The translations under genes and the position numbers were made by a program. Positions 1 to 8,183 of a stretch of DNA of 64,000 nt are shown in pieces; positions within the stretch are counted from its first letter, which is position 1, and each line of letters begins with the position of its first letter. Under the pieces are notes generated by a model. It was given only the letters and a program-made list of their open reading frames with translations. It ran no database searches and was not told the origin of the DNA. The DNA is from Bacteroidota bacterium (GTDB taxonomy: Bacteria > Bacteroidota > Bacteroidia > 2-12-FULL-35-15), in NCBI GenBank assembly GCA_947469885.1, contig CANIQT010000001.1, forward strand, positions 372,001 through 436,000, written 5' to 3'.

Positions 1-524
1 ATTAAAACAATGGTAAACAATGCCACTGAAGTAGTAAGCAAACCGCCATTCACCAAAATTTCGCTGAGTTGCAAATGACTGAAAATAGAAAATAAAATAA
101 TATTGGCTATAAGCGAAACTACCACCACCAGTATAGAATAGATGGGTTTCCAAAGCACAAACATGCCTGCACCAATAAACAAAGCAATGTAAGCAAACGT
201 GTGTTTTTGTAATTCTTCCACCCCCATTACACTATACATATATGCATTTTGAACAGAGATGCCGATAAAAGGAATCAACGCCATTAGTTCAGGAAAACGA
301 ACAAATCGCTTTCGAGAAAGAACACAAATAAGAATGATAACAGAAACAACAACACGGAAAATAAAGAAATCTATGAGGTGGTGTGGGCTGTTAAAATAAT
401 CGCTGACTACCCATATAGGATTGAGAATGATAGCCACCCAAGCTACTATAGAATGGTACTTTAAAGCAAACGTTTTTAATTCCTGTTCCGCTTCATCAAC
501 ATGTTCTGTAGTGCTTTTATTCAT
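1..524 (-). CDS. Multi-pass membrane protein, N-terminal part (truncated by window edge)
   Basis: The frame is open from an ATG at 524 down to base 1 (174 codons, no stop), so only the N-terminus is visible. After a short acidic cytoplasmic stretch (residues 1-22) there are about six hydrophobic segments, near residues 25-40, 52-69, 78-95, 108-124, 128-148 and 159-174, separated by short loops such as SRKRFVRF. This layout is common in the sensor part of Bacteroidota membrane histidine kinases and adenylate cyclases, but no catalytic domain lies in the window, so that function is a guess. The gene is divergent from the methyltransferase that follows, and the roughly 70 bp between them must hold both promoters. 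Confidence 0.7.
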   Translation of the reverse strand, partial: MNKSTTEHVDEAEQELKTFALKYHSIVAWVAIILNPIWVVSDYFNSPHHLIDFFIFRVVVSVIILICVLSRKRFVRFPELMALIPFIGISVQNAYMYSVMGVEELQKHTFAYIALFIGAGMFVLWKPIYSILVVVVSLIANIILFSIFSHLQLSEILVNGGLLTTSVALFTIVL

Positions 525-576
525 ATCATTTGCCGATAGGGTTCACAAAAATAATCATTTCGCTTTTAATAATTTC

Positions 577-584
577 TACTTTTG
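577..584 (+). promoter_or_regulatory. Bacteroidota -7 promoter box for the methyltransferase gene
   Basis: TACTTTTG fits the Bacteroidota -7 consensus TAnnTTTG. It lies only about 10 bp before the ATG at 594, so the transcript would be nearly leaderless. No clear -33 TTG was found. Confidence 0.5.
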
Positions 585-593
585 TGGTATTAT

Positions 594-1340
594 ATGGAAA
601 ACACACACGATTCAAATTGGTTTAAAAATTGGTTCGATTCGCCTTATTATCATATTCTGTATTCGAACCGCAACATTAAAGAAGCAGAATTGTTTATTGA
701 TAATTTGGTTGACTACCTTAAACCAAAGGCTGACTCCCAATTTCTAGATTTAGCTTGTGGAAAAGGAAGACATTCCATTTATCTTAACTCAAAAAAATTT
801 AATGTCACCGGAATTGATTTATCACCGCATAGTATAGACCATGCCAAACAGTTTGAAAACGACTCCTTGCATTTTTATGTTCACGACATGAGAACTCCCT
901 GCAAAGAAAACCACTTTGATTATGTAGTGAATTTATTTACCAGTTTCGGCTATTTTGACGATGAAGCAGACAATTACGCAACCATCGACAGTGTTTGTAA
1001 GGTGCTTCAACCAAACGGATTTTTTGTGCTCGATTTTTTTAATATGGAAAAAATTATTCCATCTATTATTCCTCACGAAAAAAAAACGATTCAGGGAATT
1101 GAATTTACAATTGAAAAAAAAATAGAGGATGATTATATTGTAAAAAATATTTCTTTCAGCGATGAAGGAAAAAAGTATCATTTTCAGGAATGTGTAAAAA
1201 TAATTACACTACCCATGTTCGAAAAATACTTTTCTGTCAACAAACTTAAAATAGTAGATTTGCGTGGCAGTTACAACATGGATACTTTTAATCACGAAAC
1301 CTCGGACCGGTTAATATTGATAGCCCAAAAACAGGAATAA
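594..1340 (+). CDS. Class I SAM-dependent methyltransferase
   Basis: This is a 248-residue soluble methyltransferase. Motif I (LDLACGKGRH, residues 51-60) and the acidic ribose-binding residue in GIDLS (D75) form the SAM pocket, and a post-motif region (VVNLFTSFGYF) follows. The N-terminus with WFKNWFDSPYYH is typical of a widespread but uncharacterised Bacteroidota methyltransferase family of about 250 residues. The substrate cannot be deduced. The start at 594 is preferred over an in-frame ATG at 582, because family members begin close to WF-x-WF and the -7 box overlaps the upstream ATG. The next gene starts 3 bp after the stop, so the two are probably cotranscribed. Confidence 0.85.
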   Translation: MENTHDSNWFKNWFDSPYYHILYSNRNIKEAELFIDNLVDYLKPKADSQFLDLACGKGRHSIYLNSKKFNVTGIDLSPHSIDHAKQFENDSLHFYVHDMRTPCKENHFDYVVNLFTSFGYFDDEADNYATIDSVCKVLQPNGFFVLDFFNMEKIIPSIIPHEKKTIQGIEFTIEKKIEDDYIVKNISFSDEGKKYHFQECVKIITLPMFEKYFSVNKLKIVDLRGSYNMDTFNHETSDRLILIAQKQE

Positions 1341-1343
1341 CGT

Positions 1344-2060
1344 ATGACTATTTTTATGTACCTCTTACTTTTTCTTTCTGTCATCATCAGCGGGGCCTCT
1401 GTGCTAATCATTAATATTAGCGGCAAAAATTTGAAATTAATATTATCCTTTTCAGGTGCTTACTTATTTGCCATTTGTGCTCTGCACCTTATCCCCGAAA
1501 TTTATTTATCGCATACACCCAATGTGGGTATTTATATTTTAATTGGTTTTTTTGCACAGATACTTTTAGAATTTTTCAGCGAAGGGATTGAACACGGACA
1601 CATTCATATTCATAAACACGACCACAAACACAATGCCTTTCCGTATGCAATGATGATAGGACTTTCTATACATTCTTTTCTCGAAGGAATGCCGTTGGCA
1701 AACCGGGCAACCGATTCGCACAGTTATTTATTAACCGGAATAGTAATGCACAATATTCCAATTGCCATTGCATTGATGACCATGTTGCTTCAGTCGCATA
1801 TATCCAAAACAAATGCAATTATTTGGTTGATTATTTTTGCATCCATCACTCCGCTTGGAACATTTACCAGTTATGCAATTGGTGAAAATATGATTTTTAA
1901 TTTTTCTTCTTATTTCGATAGAATAATGGCAGTGGTTGTGGGAATATTTTTACACATCTCCACCACCATTCTTTTCGAATCGAGCGAAAACCACCGCTTC
2001 AACCTTATAAAGTTTATGGTAATTTTGCTGGGGGCAGGTTTTGCCATGTTAAGCTTATAA
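1344..2060 (+). CDS. ZIP-family divalent metal transporter
   Basis: This 238-residue inner-membrane protein probably imports zinc or a similar divalent metal. The hydrophobic segments alternate with a cytoplasmic histidine-rich loop (residues about 83-96, eight His), a hallmark of ZIP carriers. The two metal-site helices are visible as HSFLEG (H110) and HNIPIAIAL (H136), corresponding to the conserved TM4 and TM5 motifs. The length is normal for short bacterial ZIPs. It follows the methyltransferase gene closely and converges on the peroxiredoxin gene with an 8-bp gap. Confidence 0.85.
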   Translation: MTIFMYLLLFLSVIISGASVLIINISGKNLKLILSFSGAYLFAICALHLIPEIYLSHTPNVGIYILIGFFAQILLEFFSEGIEHGHIHIHKHDHKHNAFPYAMMIGLSIHSFLEGMPLANRATDSHSYLLTGIVMHNIPIAIALMTMLLQSHISKTNAIIWLIIFASITPLGTFTSYAIGENMIFNFSSYFDRIMAVVVGIFLHISTTILFESSENHRFNLIKFMVILLGAGFAMLSL

Positions 2061-2068
2061 CAAAAGCA

Positions 2069-2539
2069 CTACTTTAGTTTTCCTAAAACATCTTTTAAAG
2101 CTTCAAAATTGGGGTAATCACTTGCATTTTCAAGTACTTCCGCATATCTCAGAATACCTTGTTTGTCGATAACAAACGAAGCACGTTTACTTACTCCTTT
2201 CAATCCATGAATCCACAACTCATAAATAGCTTCATAAGCAATAGAAGCTTCTTTGTTGAAATCGGATAACAAAACAAAATTGTAATTGTTCATTTCTTTA
2301 AACTTAGCCAGGGTAAATGGCATGTCCACCGAAATACCAAAAACAGTAGCATCCAAATCGTTGTAAAACGAAAGTTCATCACGAGTTTGACAAAGTTCTT
2401 TGGTACAGGTACTAGTAAAAGCAGCGGGATAAAACAACAGTATTATATTCTTGCCCTTGTAATCAGCAAGGTTAATTAAATTTTTGTCCGAATCTCTCAA
2501 TGAAAATAAGGGGGCTAACTGACCAATTTGAATTGACAT
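2069..2539 (-). CDS. Peroxiredoxin, BCP/AhpE-like
   Basis: This 156-residue thiol peroxidase has a thioredoxin fold. The peroxidatic cysteine is Cys45 in PAAFTSTCTKELC, with a second Cys50 five residues later that could resolve the disulfide as in BCP-type enzymes. A conserved Arg (KRASFVIDK) lies near residue 120. It reduces H2O2 or organic peroxides in the cytoplasm. It is divergent from a second, 2-Cys peroxiredoxin gene, and the 150-bp region between them has a perfect 12-bp palindrome, which suggests joint redox control (inference). Confidence 0.88.
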   Translation of the reverse strand: MSIQIGQLAPLFSLRDSDKNLINLADYKGKNIILLFYPAAFTSTCTKELCQTRDELSFYNDLDATVFGISVDMPFTLAKFKEMNNYNFVLLSDFNKEASIAYEAIYELWIHGLKGVSKRASFVIDKQGILRYAEVLENASDYPNFEALKDVLGKLK

Positions 2540-2572
2540 ACCTATATAATTTAATGGTGTATAATTAATTTA

Positions 2573-2584
2573 CCCTTTAAAGGG
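2573..2584. promoter_or_regulatory. 12-bp palindrome between two peroxiredoxin genes
   Basis: CCCTTTAAAGGG is a perfect dyad in the divergent intergenic region. It lies about 33 bp upstream of the -33 box of the 2-Cys peroxiredoxin gene and about 34 bp from the start codon of the other. It is a plausible operator, but the regulator is unknown. Confidence 0.35.
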
Positions 2585-2616
2585 ATAAAAGTAACAAATA
2601 GTTTAAAGTAATGAAA

Positions 2617-2646
2617 TTGATAGTAAAGTTAATTTTTGTAATTTCG
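2617..2646 (+). promoter_or_regulatory. Promoter of the 2-Cys peroxiredoxin gene
   Basis: A TTG at 2617-2619 (-33) is followed after 19 bp by TAATTTCG (2639-2646), a common variant of the Bacteroidota -7 box. The predicted start site leaves a leader of about 35 nt before the ATG at 2689. Confidence 0.6.
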
Positions 2647-2688
2647 CGCCATCAAAAAATAAATCTAACCATAAATAAAACAATTACA

Positions 2689-3318
2689 ATGTCATTAGTA
2701 GGAAAAAAAGCGCCATCATTCAAGGCAAAAGCAGTAGTTAATGGAGGAGAAATAGTAAACGATTTTTCTCTTGATCAGTACATAGGCAAAAAACATGTAA
2801 TATTCTTTTTCTATCCAAAAGATTTTACGTTTGTTTGCCCAACAGAATTACACGCATTTCAAGAAAAAATAACAGAATTCGAATCGCGTAATGTGGCTGT
2901 TGTAGCATGTTCAACCGATACCGAACAATCTCATTGGGGATGGCTGCAAATGCCAAAAGCAAAAGGGGGTATCGAAGGAGTTAAATACCCGATTGTTGCA
3001 GATACTACAAAAATTATCTCCATGAATTTTGACGTTCTGTTTGGAGAATACCAAGTGGACGAAAATGAAAACCTTGTTGCAAATGGACCAATGATTGCTT
3101 TCAGAGGACTTTATCTTATCGACAAAAATGGTCTTGTTCGTCATCAGTTAATAAACGACCTTCCATTAGGCCGCAATGTAGATGAGGCATTGAGGATGGT
3201 GGATGCACTTCAGTTCTTTGAAGAGAATGGTGAAGTTTGCCCTGCCAATTGGCACAAAGGCGATGTGGCTATGAAAGAATCTCATGCAGGTGTAGCTGAT
3301 TACTTAGCAAAACATTAA
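2689..3318 (+). CDS. 2-Cys peroxiredoxin (AhpC/Prx1 type)
   Basis: This 209-residue typical 2-Cys peroxiredoxin has its peroxidatic Cys50 in FYPKDFTFVCPTEL and its resolving cysteine near residue 184 in the C-terminal motif GEVCPANW, so it probably works as a dimer or decamer. The start at 2689 (MSLVGKKAPSF) is chosen because it matches the normal N-terminus. The in-frame extension from 2611 would place start and promoter on top of each other. A strong promoter lies just upstream and a hairpin terminator just downstream, so it looks monocistronic. Confidence 0.93.
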   Translation: MSLVGKKAPSFKAKAVVNGGEIVNDFSLDQYIGKKHVIFFFYPKDFTFVCPTELHAFQEKITEFESRNVAVVACSTDTEQSHWGWLQMPKAKGGIEGVKYPIVADTTKIISMNFDVLFGEYQVDENENLVANGPMIAFRGLYLIDKNGLVRHQLINDLPLGRNVDEALRMVDALQFFEENGEVCPANWHKGDVAMKESHAGVADYLAKH

Positions 3319-3344
3319 TTGTTAATACTTTTTAATAAGTTGAA

Positions 3345-3374
3345 AATGCCCGTCAATTTTGCCGGGCATTTTTC
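3345..3374 (+). terminator. Rho-independent terminator after the 2-Cys peroxiredoxin gene
   Basis: The stem AATGCCCG / CGGGCATT (8 bp, 10-nt loop) is followed by a T run, 27 bp after the stop codon. Confidence 0.85.
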
Positions 3375-3377
3375 ATT

Positions 3378-3385
3378 TACATTTG
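3378..3385 (+). promoter_or_regulatory. -7 promoter box for the OmpH-like gene
   Basis: TACATTTG is a perfect TAnnTTTG box 26 bp before the start codon. A TTG at 3359-3361 lies 16 bp upstream, inside the loop and right arm of the preceding terminator hairpin. Confidence 0.55.
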
Positions 3386-3410
3386 TTCCTCAAATAAAAA
3401 CAAACTAATA

Positions 3411-4055
3411 ATGAATAAAAATCTTTCTGTTTTCTTAAATGTAGTTTTGCTGATTTCGGTCGCTATTTTGTATTACTTGCATTTTTCTTCCCTAAACAAA
3501 ACTGAAGATGCAGTTGCATCCGCTGTTGATTCAACGGCAGCAGAGAAACCAATAGTATTGTCGCCAAAAGAAATTAAAGCATCCAAAATTGTTTATGTAA
3601 ATCTCGATGTGTTAAGCGACAAATATGAATACCTGAAAGATGTAAGTAAATCTGTTCAGGCCGAACAACACCTTTACGAAAACCAGTACCAAACAAATGG
3701 GCAACAGTTGCAATCGGATTACGAAGCATTTCAGGAAAAAGCAAATAAAGGATTACTTTCAGAAAATCAGATAAACGCTGAACAAGAAAAATTTGCAAAG
3801 CGAAAAGAAGACTTAGACCAAATTCAACGCAAATCAGAAGCGTTAGGAGAAAAGGTACAAGCTATAACAGAAGAAGCACATAAAAATCTTTCGGACTACA
3901 TTAAAGAATATAATAAGTCTGGAAATTATAATTATGTGTTGGCTTATAGCGAAGGTCCATTAAGCCCGGTTTTATTGGTTAACGATAGTTTTGATATTAC
4001 CAGCGAAATTTTAGATGGCTTGAACGCACAATACAGAGCAAAGAAAAAGAAATAA
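3411..4055 (+). CDS. OmpH/Skp-family periplasmic chaperone-like protein
   Basis: This 214-residue protein has an N-terminal membrane anchor or uncleaved signal (residues 8-26), a short Ala/Ser-rich linker, then IVYVNLDVLSDKYEYLKD and a long charged helical hairpin (residues about 75-150) ending in YVLAYSEG. This is the arrangement of the OmpH/Skp family, which holds unfolded outer-membrane proteins in the periplasm. The hydrophobic N-terminus lacks an obvious cleavage site, so it may stay anchored in the inner membrane. It ends in a Lys-rich tail. It has its own promoter and is followed 72 bp later by the MazG-like gene. Confidence 0.75.
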   Translation: MNKNLSVFLNVVLLISVAILYYLHFSSLNKTEDAVASAVDSTAAEKPIVLSPKEIKASKIVYVNLDVLSDKYEYLKDVSKSVQAEQHLYENQYQTNGQQLQSDYEAFQEKANKGLLSENQINAEQEKFAKRKEDLDQIQRKSEALGEKVQAITEEAHKNLSDYIKEYNKSGNYNYVLAYSEGPLSPVLLVNDSFDITSEILDGLNAQYRAKKKK

Positions 4056-4127
4056 TCTTTCCCTCCGAATTCGCTTCAGGCGAAATTGGAGATTTAATGA
4101 AATTGGAAATTCTATTATCCCCAAAAC

Positions 4128-4514
4128 ATGATTCAAAAAATTAAATACGTAGAAAAATTTCATGATGTTTTCAAAATCGGAAACCGCTATACCCCAACAG
4201 CTGAAGTAGGAGAAAATGAGTACACCCTTCGATATAATTTAATTAAAGAAGAAAACGAAGAATACCTTGAAGCCTGCAAAAACGGAGATATTGTGGAGAT
4301 AGCTGATGCGTTGGGCGACCAGTTATATATTATTTTTGGAACCATTTTACGTCATGGTTTGCAACACAAAATTGAAGAAGTGTTTGACGAAATACAAAGA
4401 AGTAATATGAGTAAATTGGATGAAAACGGGCAGCCCATTTTTCGTGAAGACGGAAAAATTATGAAAAGTAATCTTTACTTCCGACCTAATATTAAAGCTA
4501 TTTTAGATAAATAG
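4128..4514 (+). CDS. MazG/PRA-PH-like nucleotide pyrophosphohydrolase
   Basis: This small (128-residue) all-alpha protein carries the metal-binding pattern of the MazG/HisE superfamily, an E-E-N-E-E cluster near residue 42 followed by EIADALGDQ near residue 60. Such enzymes hydrolyse NTPs, or phosphoribosyl-ATP in HisE, to monophosphates. It is a single-domain form, so house-cleaning of non-canonical nucleotides is likelier than histidine synthesis, and no his genes lie nearby. It converges on the ABCG-like transporter gene, whose stop is 10 bp away. Confidence 0.75.
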   Translation: MIQKIKYVEKFHDVFKIGNRYTPTAEVGENEYTLRYNLIKEENEEYLEACKNGDIVEIADALGDQLYIIFGTILRHGLQHKIEEVFDEIQRSNMSKLDENGQPIFREDGKIMKSNLYFRPNIKAILDK

Positions 4515-4523
4515 TTTTATTTT

Positions 4524-7500
4524 TTATCTACTTCCCTTTTTACCGAATCTGCTAAAAACATTCTCTAGCATCGTAATAAAATTCTTTAGTACTTCAAAAT
4601 ACAAGGTGATAAAGAGAATTATGGACATCAACCAAATCACTCCTAAATTAAAATAAAAAGTATCAATGTAACTTCCAAACACTTTTTTTCTTGGAGCAAA
4701 AAATTGTGCGCGACCTAAATCAGAATCTACTGGGTCAAGATAAACAGGATACAATTTCTGAACAAAAGACCCCTCCAAATCCAAGATTCTCATTTCGGTA
4801 TTTTTATTGGTTACCAAATCATCCAAACTTGTATTATCATACTCATTCTTAATTTTAGCGTAACCTTCTTTGCCCAATTTCACTTCGTAGTAATTGGTTA
4901 CACTGTCTTTTAAACCAATACATGTATTATTTTGATTGATGTAAATTCGTTTGATGGTGTTTTCAAAAAAATCATTTACCTGAGCAGCTACATCCAAATT
5001 GAATTTTTCAATAGTAAGACCTTCCAATCCGTTACATTTCAAATTTATTTTTTTGAAAGCAGGTAAATTTAACTCTTTTTCAATTTCGCTTTTTAGCATT
5101 TTCAACTCATCCTTTACATCCTGTTTTTTTTGAGGTATCGAATAATTTTCGCTACAATCGTTCAGTTTATTAACCATTGCTACCAACCAATAGTCCTTTT
5201 TATAGGTAGCCATGCCTATGGCTTTTTCATATTTATAACGGTCCTTATTATATTCATTATCCCTATATTGTTTTACTGCCATTGCTTCAAATGCCCAACG
5301 CGAAGCCATCATATCCCCTATCACCGGCACCACACTTTGTGAAGTAATTACAGGATTTAGTTTATCGAACTTTACCATTACTCCACTAAAAAGTAACTGG
5401 GGAATAATTAAGATAGGAATAAGAATGTAAATAGTTACTGCTGAATTAAAACTAGCTGAAATATTTAGTCCAAGCATGTTTGCAAAACAAAAAGTACTGA
5501 ACAACATCATCCAATACGACACATTCATATCTCTTATTTCCAATACATAGTTTCCCACCAATACAAACAATATTGCCTGAATAGATGAAAGCGAAAACAT
5601 GATTACCACCTTCGACCACAGATAACTGGCTTTGCTTAAATTTAAGAATGATTCGCGTTTCTGAATCTTTCTGTCTTTAATTATTTCTTCGGCACTTACT
5701 GTAAGACCGATAAACAATGCCACCACAACCGCCATAAACATATAAATCATTATGTTCTCGTTTTCGCGGTAGGTGTATCCTATTTTATTAGATAAATCTT
5801 TATTTACAAATTTAATAAAGTAAGCAAGGATGAATGCCAAGGCAGGTGCCTCAAGAAAATTAATTAAGAGGTATTGTTTGTTGGTTAGTTTTGATAACAC
5901 ATCACGTGTAATAAAAACTTTAAACTGTTTAAATTTAATTGGGACTTTAAAAGTACTTTCAGGTATTTCGGTAATTGCTTTTACATCTTCTATTTTGGTT
6001 TCAATCTTTTCTTTATACTGAACATTCCATTCGGCTGGAGATACTTTTCTGTTGAGTGTAATATTTCCATACTCGTCCAACACCTTCGATTCGATAATAT
6101 TAAATACCTGTTCAGGATTAACATTACCACATTCTATACATTCGCTTTCGTTGCTGTTGGCATGATTCACCACAGTTTTGAAATAAATAACAGAGTCAAC
6201 CGGATTGCCATAATAAATAGGATACCCTCCAACATCAAGTATCATCAACTTGTCGAACATTTTGAAAATGTCGGAAGAAGGCTGATGGATTACCACAAAA
6301 ACCAACTTACCTTTTAAGGCGAGTTCTTTTAGTAAGTCCATAATGTTTTCCGAATCTCTTGACGAAAGACCCGAAGTAGGCTCATCTACAAACAATACAG
6401 AAGGCTCACGAATTAACTCCAATGCAATATTCAATCGCTTGCGTTGACCACCCGAAATGGTTTTCTCTAGCGGACTACCAACTTTCAAATCTCGTGTTTC
6501 AATCAAACCAATGTTGGTGAGCACATCCACCACCATTTGAGAAATCACCTCATCATTTTTATTTCCAAAACAAAGTTTTGCATTATAAAATAGATTCTGA
6601 AAAACACTTAATTCTTCAATCAGCAAATCATCCTGCGAAACGTGCCCTATTACCCCTTCTATTTTTGTTTTTTCGGTATGAATGTTTATACCATTTATTT
6701 TTACAGAACCTCCACTAGGAATTTCATTTCCATTCAACACATTCAGCAATGTTGACTTTCCAGCTCCCGAACCTCCCATGATACCTATCAGCTTTCCGCT
6801 ATCTTCACTGAAATTAATATCTCTTAGTCCGAGTTTTCCTCCTTTAAATTTGTATTCCAGATTTTGAACAACGAATGATACTTTAGCCTTAGAAGTATCG
6901 CTCATAAAGGCACTCAGAATATCACTGTAATAAACGGGTTTTACTTTCGAGCTTCTTAATGAAGAACCTGGGGTTAGAATAAATACTTTGCCTTGCGTCA
7001 GAACTTGTCCGTTCAAATACAAATCGCTTTTGCCAAAATAAAGTAATGCATAAATGTTTACACTCGGAACCCACAATATTCTTGCCTGCCCCGAAACACC
7101 TTCTGCATAAATATGTTTGGCTTCTTTGTAATAGTAGGTAGTTTTATTATCAATAACAAGAACCTTTGCCGAATCGGGAACACTATCCACATTAGCACGA
7201 ACAAACTCCATGCTGCGGTTAAATTCTTCGTTATCTATATTAAATGTCTCCGCTACTGTTTTTACAAACTCGTTTTCCTGTTCTGTTATTTCGGTATTTG
7301 AATTAATAAATTCAATCAACCGAATAAGTACCACCACCTTTTGAACCTGAGTCAGCTCGCTGTTAATCTGGGTGCAGATTCGTAACACCTTTACTGAATG
7401 TAAAGAAGTTCTTTTGGCAGTGCCGTCTTTCTTTTTACTAGTTTGGTGATGTGCTTCTAAATATTCATCAAAAATGGCGAGGTATTGGTCCACCAATTCC

Positions 7501-7619
7501 TGATTCAATTGCTGTTTTAAAAACGATTGAACAATCAATCTGCCGTTATCATTAATACCGTCAACCCTTGCAATAATTGCAAACATTTGCATAAGGGCTT
7601 TTAATATCCGTTCACTCAT
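4524..7619 (-). CDS. ABCG-type ABC transporter, fused ATPase and permease with N-terminal helical domain
   Basis: This single polypeptide of 1031 residues holds, in order, a TerB-like helical N-terminal domain (about residues 1-145) and an FHA-like or beta-rich segment (about 155-230). The ABC ATPase follows, with Walker A GGSGAGKST (282-290), signature ISGGQRKR (388-395) and Walker B VLFVDEPTSG (408-417), and then an ABC2-type permease. The permease has hydrophobic helices from about residue 585 and one near the C-terminus after a large extracytoplasmic loop. The TSGL segment and the ATPase-before-permease order are typical of the ABCG/White half-transporter type. The substrate is unknown. 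It begins 83 bp from the end of the next upstream minus-strand gene, separated by a terminator. Confidence 0.85.
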   Translation of the reverse strand: MSERILKALMQMFAIIARVDGINDNGRLIVQSFLKQQLNQELVDQYLAIFDEYLEAHHQTSKKKDGTAKRTSLHSVKVLRICTQINSELTQVQKVVVLIRLIEFINSNTEITEQENEFVKTVAETFNIDNEEFNRSMEFVRANVDSVPDSAKVLVIDNKTTYYYKEAKHIYAEGVSGQARILWVPSVNIYALLYFGKSDLYLNGQVLTQGKVFILTPGSSLRSSKVKPVYYSDILSAFMSDTSKAKVSFVVQNLEYKFKGGKLGLRDINFSEDSGKLIGIMGGSGAGKSTLLNVLNGNEIPSGGSVKINGINIHTEKTKIEGVIGHVSQDDLLIEELSVFQNLFYNAKLCFGNKNDEVISQMVVDVLTNIGLIETRDLKVGSPLEKTISGGQRKRLNIALELIREPSVLFVDEPTSGLSSRDSENIMDLLKELALKGKLVFVVIHQPSSDIFKMFDKLMILDVGGYPIYYGNPVDSVIYFKTVVNHANSNESECIECGNVNPEQVFNIIESKVLDEYGNITLNRKVSPAEWNVQYKEKIETKIEDVKAITEIPESTFKVPIKFKQFKVFITRDVLSKLTNKQYLLINFLEAPALAFILAYFIKFVNKDLSNKIGYTYRENENIMIYMFMAVVVALFIGLTVSAEEIIKDRKIQKRESFLNLSKASYLWSKVVIMFSLSSIQAILFVLVGNYVLEIRDMNVSYWMMLFSTFCFANMLGLNISASFNSAVTIYILIPILIIPQLLFSGVMVKFDKLNPVITSQSVVPVIGDMMASRWAFEAMAVKQYRDNEYNKDRYKYEKAIGMATYKKDYWLVAMVNKLNDCSENYSIPQKKQDVKDELKMLKSEIEKELNLPAFKKINLKCNGLEGLTIEKFNLDVAAQVNDFFENTIKRIYINQNNTCIGLKDSVTNYYEVKLGKEGYAKIKNEYDNTSLDDLVTNKNTEMRILDLEGSFVQKLYPVYLDPVDSDLGRAQFFAPRKKVFGSYIDTFYFNLGVIWLMSIILFITLYFEVLKNFITMLENVFSRFGKKGSR

Positions 7620-7651
7620 TTCTTAAATAATAAATTAATTCAGAAAAAAAA

Positions 7652-7683
7652 AGACATTAATACCGCAGTAATTAATGCCTTTT
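7652..7683 (-). terminator. Terminator after the 145-residue secreted protein gene
   Basis: On the minus strand a stem of GGCATTAAT with ATTAATGTC and a loop of about 9 nt is followed by a T-rich run, 20 bp after the stop at 7703. Confidence 0.7.
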
Positions 7684-7702
7684 AAAATAATTTTTAGTAA
7701 AT

Positions 7703-8140
7703 TTATTTTTGTTGTTTAAATCCAATTAATATCACAGCTCTTCCCGAACTTTGTCCTCCTTCTCCATTCAACTTAGCTTCAATAATACAATCCAGGGTAT
7801 TATTAATTTTAAAATCCCAGAACGAAGCATTTTTATAATCCTTGTTAGTATAAAGCAAATGACGCTCTGAATCATAAACCGTAAAAACTAAATTACCATC
7901 GCTCAAACCACTACAGGCAGCTATCCGGTAAATAGAACCACCATATAAAGTGGTATGAAACTCTGCTGTTTCTTCAGTATTCATAAGCAACGCACGGTAT
8001 TGCTGGCCATCAGAAATAAACTGACGTTCCAAATGTTTTGCACATGCATTGGCTACTGTATCATTTACTTGTGCCGATGTGGTGTTTACCATTACAAAAC
8101 CACCAACTATTAAAACTAATTTTAAAATTCCTTTTTTCAT
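7703..8140 (-). CDS. Secreted protein of unknown function
   Basis: I do not recognise this 145-residue protein. It has a clear signal peptide ending near TTSAQ (residue 24), one cysteine pair region (NACAKH, AACSG) and a beta-rich body. It is the second gene of a likely two-gene unit, 43 bp after the lipoprotein gene and followed by a terminator. Its periplasmic or secreted location is well supported, its function is not. Confidence 0.7.
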   Translation of the reverse strand: MKKGILKLVLIVGGFVMVNTTSAQVNDTVANACAKHLERQFISDGQQYRALLMNTEETAEFHTTLYGGSIYRIAACSGLSDGNLVFTVYDSERHLLYTNKDYKNASFWDFKINNTLDCIIEAKLNGEGGQSSGRAVILIGFKQQK

Positions 8141-8183
8141 GTTCTATATATGTTTTTTACAGATAGATTTTTTACTTAACTGA

